This document shows positions 63,590-64,000 of a stretch of DNA of 64,000 nt, piece after piece. The notes below the pieces were generated by a model, which was not told where the DNA came from, made no database searches, and worked only from the letters and a program-made list of their open reading frames with translations. Made by a program: the position numbers and the translations under genes. Positions within the stretch are counted from its first letter, which is position 1. Every line of letters starts with the position of its first letter. Source of the stretch: Flaccisagitta enflata. Its lineage: Eukaryota; Chaetognatha; Sagittoidea; Aphragmophora. Location of the stretch: positions 4,278,001 to 4,342,000 of the forward strand of contig OZ231128.1 in assembly GCA_965153355.1 (NCBI GenBank). The letters run 5' to 3'.

Positions 63590-63920
63590 GTTAGCATTTC
63601 TCATCTACAGTAAAAACCCGCTGTAATGTATATCAAGAAAGCAGGGCCGTAGAGAGAAATAGCGGGTCCCCCATTTTTCTTTTTTTGTGTTTTTAATTTT
63701 TTAAATTCATCTAAATTTAAGTAGTCTGTCTGCATTAATTAAACCTTTTCACATAATCACTTTTTTTTTCCTTTTTTATCTCAAGGGCCCCCGCCGGGCC
63801 CCCTTTCTCGTGACCCCCGCCTCCCCACAGCCATGCAAGGGATAAAGGGACAAAGAAAATTAAATGAAACGATACATAGTTCAAAGTTTCAATAAAGCTT
63901 AATCATTGCGGTATCATGTA

Positions 63921-63978
63921 TCATCGATATCACCATCGATATCATCATCGATATCATCATCGATATCATTATCAAACC
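63921..63978. repeat. 12-bp ATCGATATCATC tandem repeat
   Basis: About 4.5 units, each with the palindrome ATCGAT and GATATC, in the intron region after exon 2 of the nucleoredoxin-like gene. Confidence 0.9.
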
Positions 63979-64000
63979 AACACCGAAATCGTCATTGTTT

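Overview
This is nuclear DNA from a eukaryote, almost certainly an invertebrate animal. Genes are split by GT-AG introns of very uneven length. The gene set (two-pore-domain K+ channel, MCU, TIMM44, tektin-4, nucleoredoxin-like protein, linker histone) is animal-type, and the introns and spacers are packed with palindromic MITEs, long (GA)n/(CT)n tracts and short hairpin-ended repeats. The phylum cannot be fixed from the sequence. All gene models below were built by hand from splice sites, reading-frame phase and remembered family sequences; no search was run.

Layout. 1-1615: 5' part of a Penelope-like retroelement on the minus strand, abutting an inverted copy of its own leader and a C-terminal fragment of another copy. 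2924-4428 (-): two-exon gene for a small secreted peptide with a TATA box. 7922-15567 (+): K2P channel lacking its first exon(s), one intron of which holds a 3.5 kb foldback element. 15568-20985: repeats, including a mobile element with about 29 copies of an 18-bp unit. 20986-33193 (-): complete eight-exon MCU gene, with a four-exon linker-histone/AT-hook gene (26122-28132, +) nested in intron 4. 33194-38390: spacer with long purine/pyrimidine tracts. 38391-50890 (+): nine-exon tektin-4 gene with several transposons in its introns. 50891-53833: spacer with one orphan membrane-protein exon. 53834-61611 (-): complete seven-exon TIMM44 gene. 62947-63589 (+): first two exons of a nucleoredoxin-like gene that leaves the window.

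Biology. MCU and TIMM44 are nuclear genes for inner mitochondrial membrane proteins (calcium uptake and protein import). Tektin-4 belongs in ciliary doublet microtubules, the K2P channel at a membrane, and the linker histone in chromatin. They form no operon; neighbourhood appears incidental except for the nested histone gene.

The most unusual signal is a set of short dispersed elements sharing one architecture: AACAAG, a small leader hairpin, a 9-11 nt motif, a GGAC-rich body, then a 3' hairpin whose last arm is complementary to the 5' motif, then A-rich sequence. The motif differs between subfamilies, yet the two ends stay complementary. This resembles Helentron/DINE-type rolling-circle elements. 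Other notable points: MCU exon 5 lies between complementary (CU)n and (GA)n tracts; three transposons are nested inside one another at 5300-7239; and strong 3' splice sites sit just upstream of three start codons.
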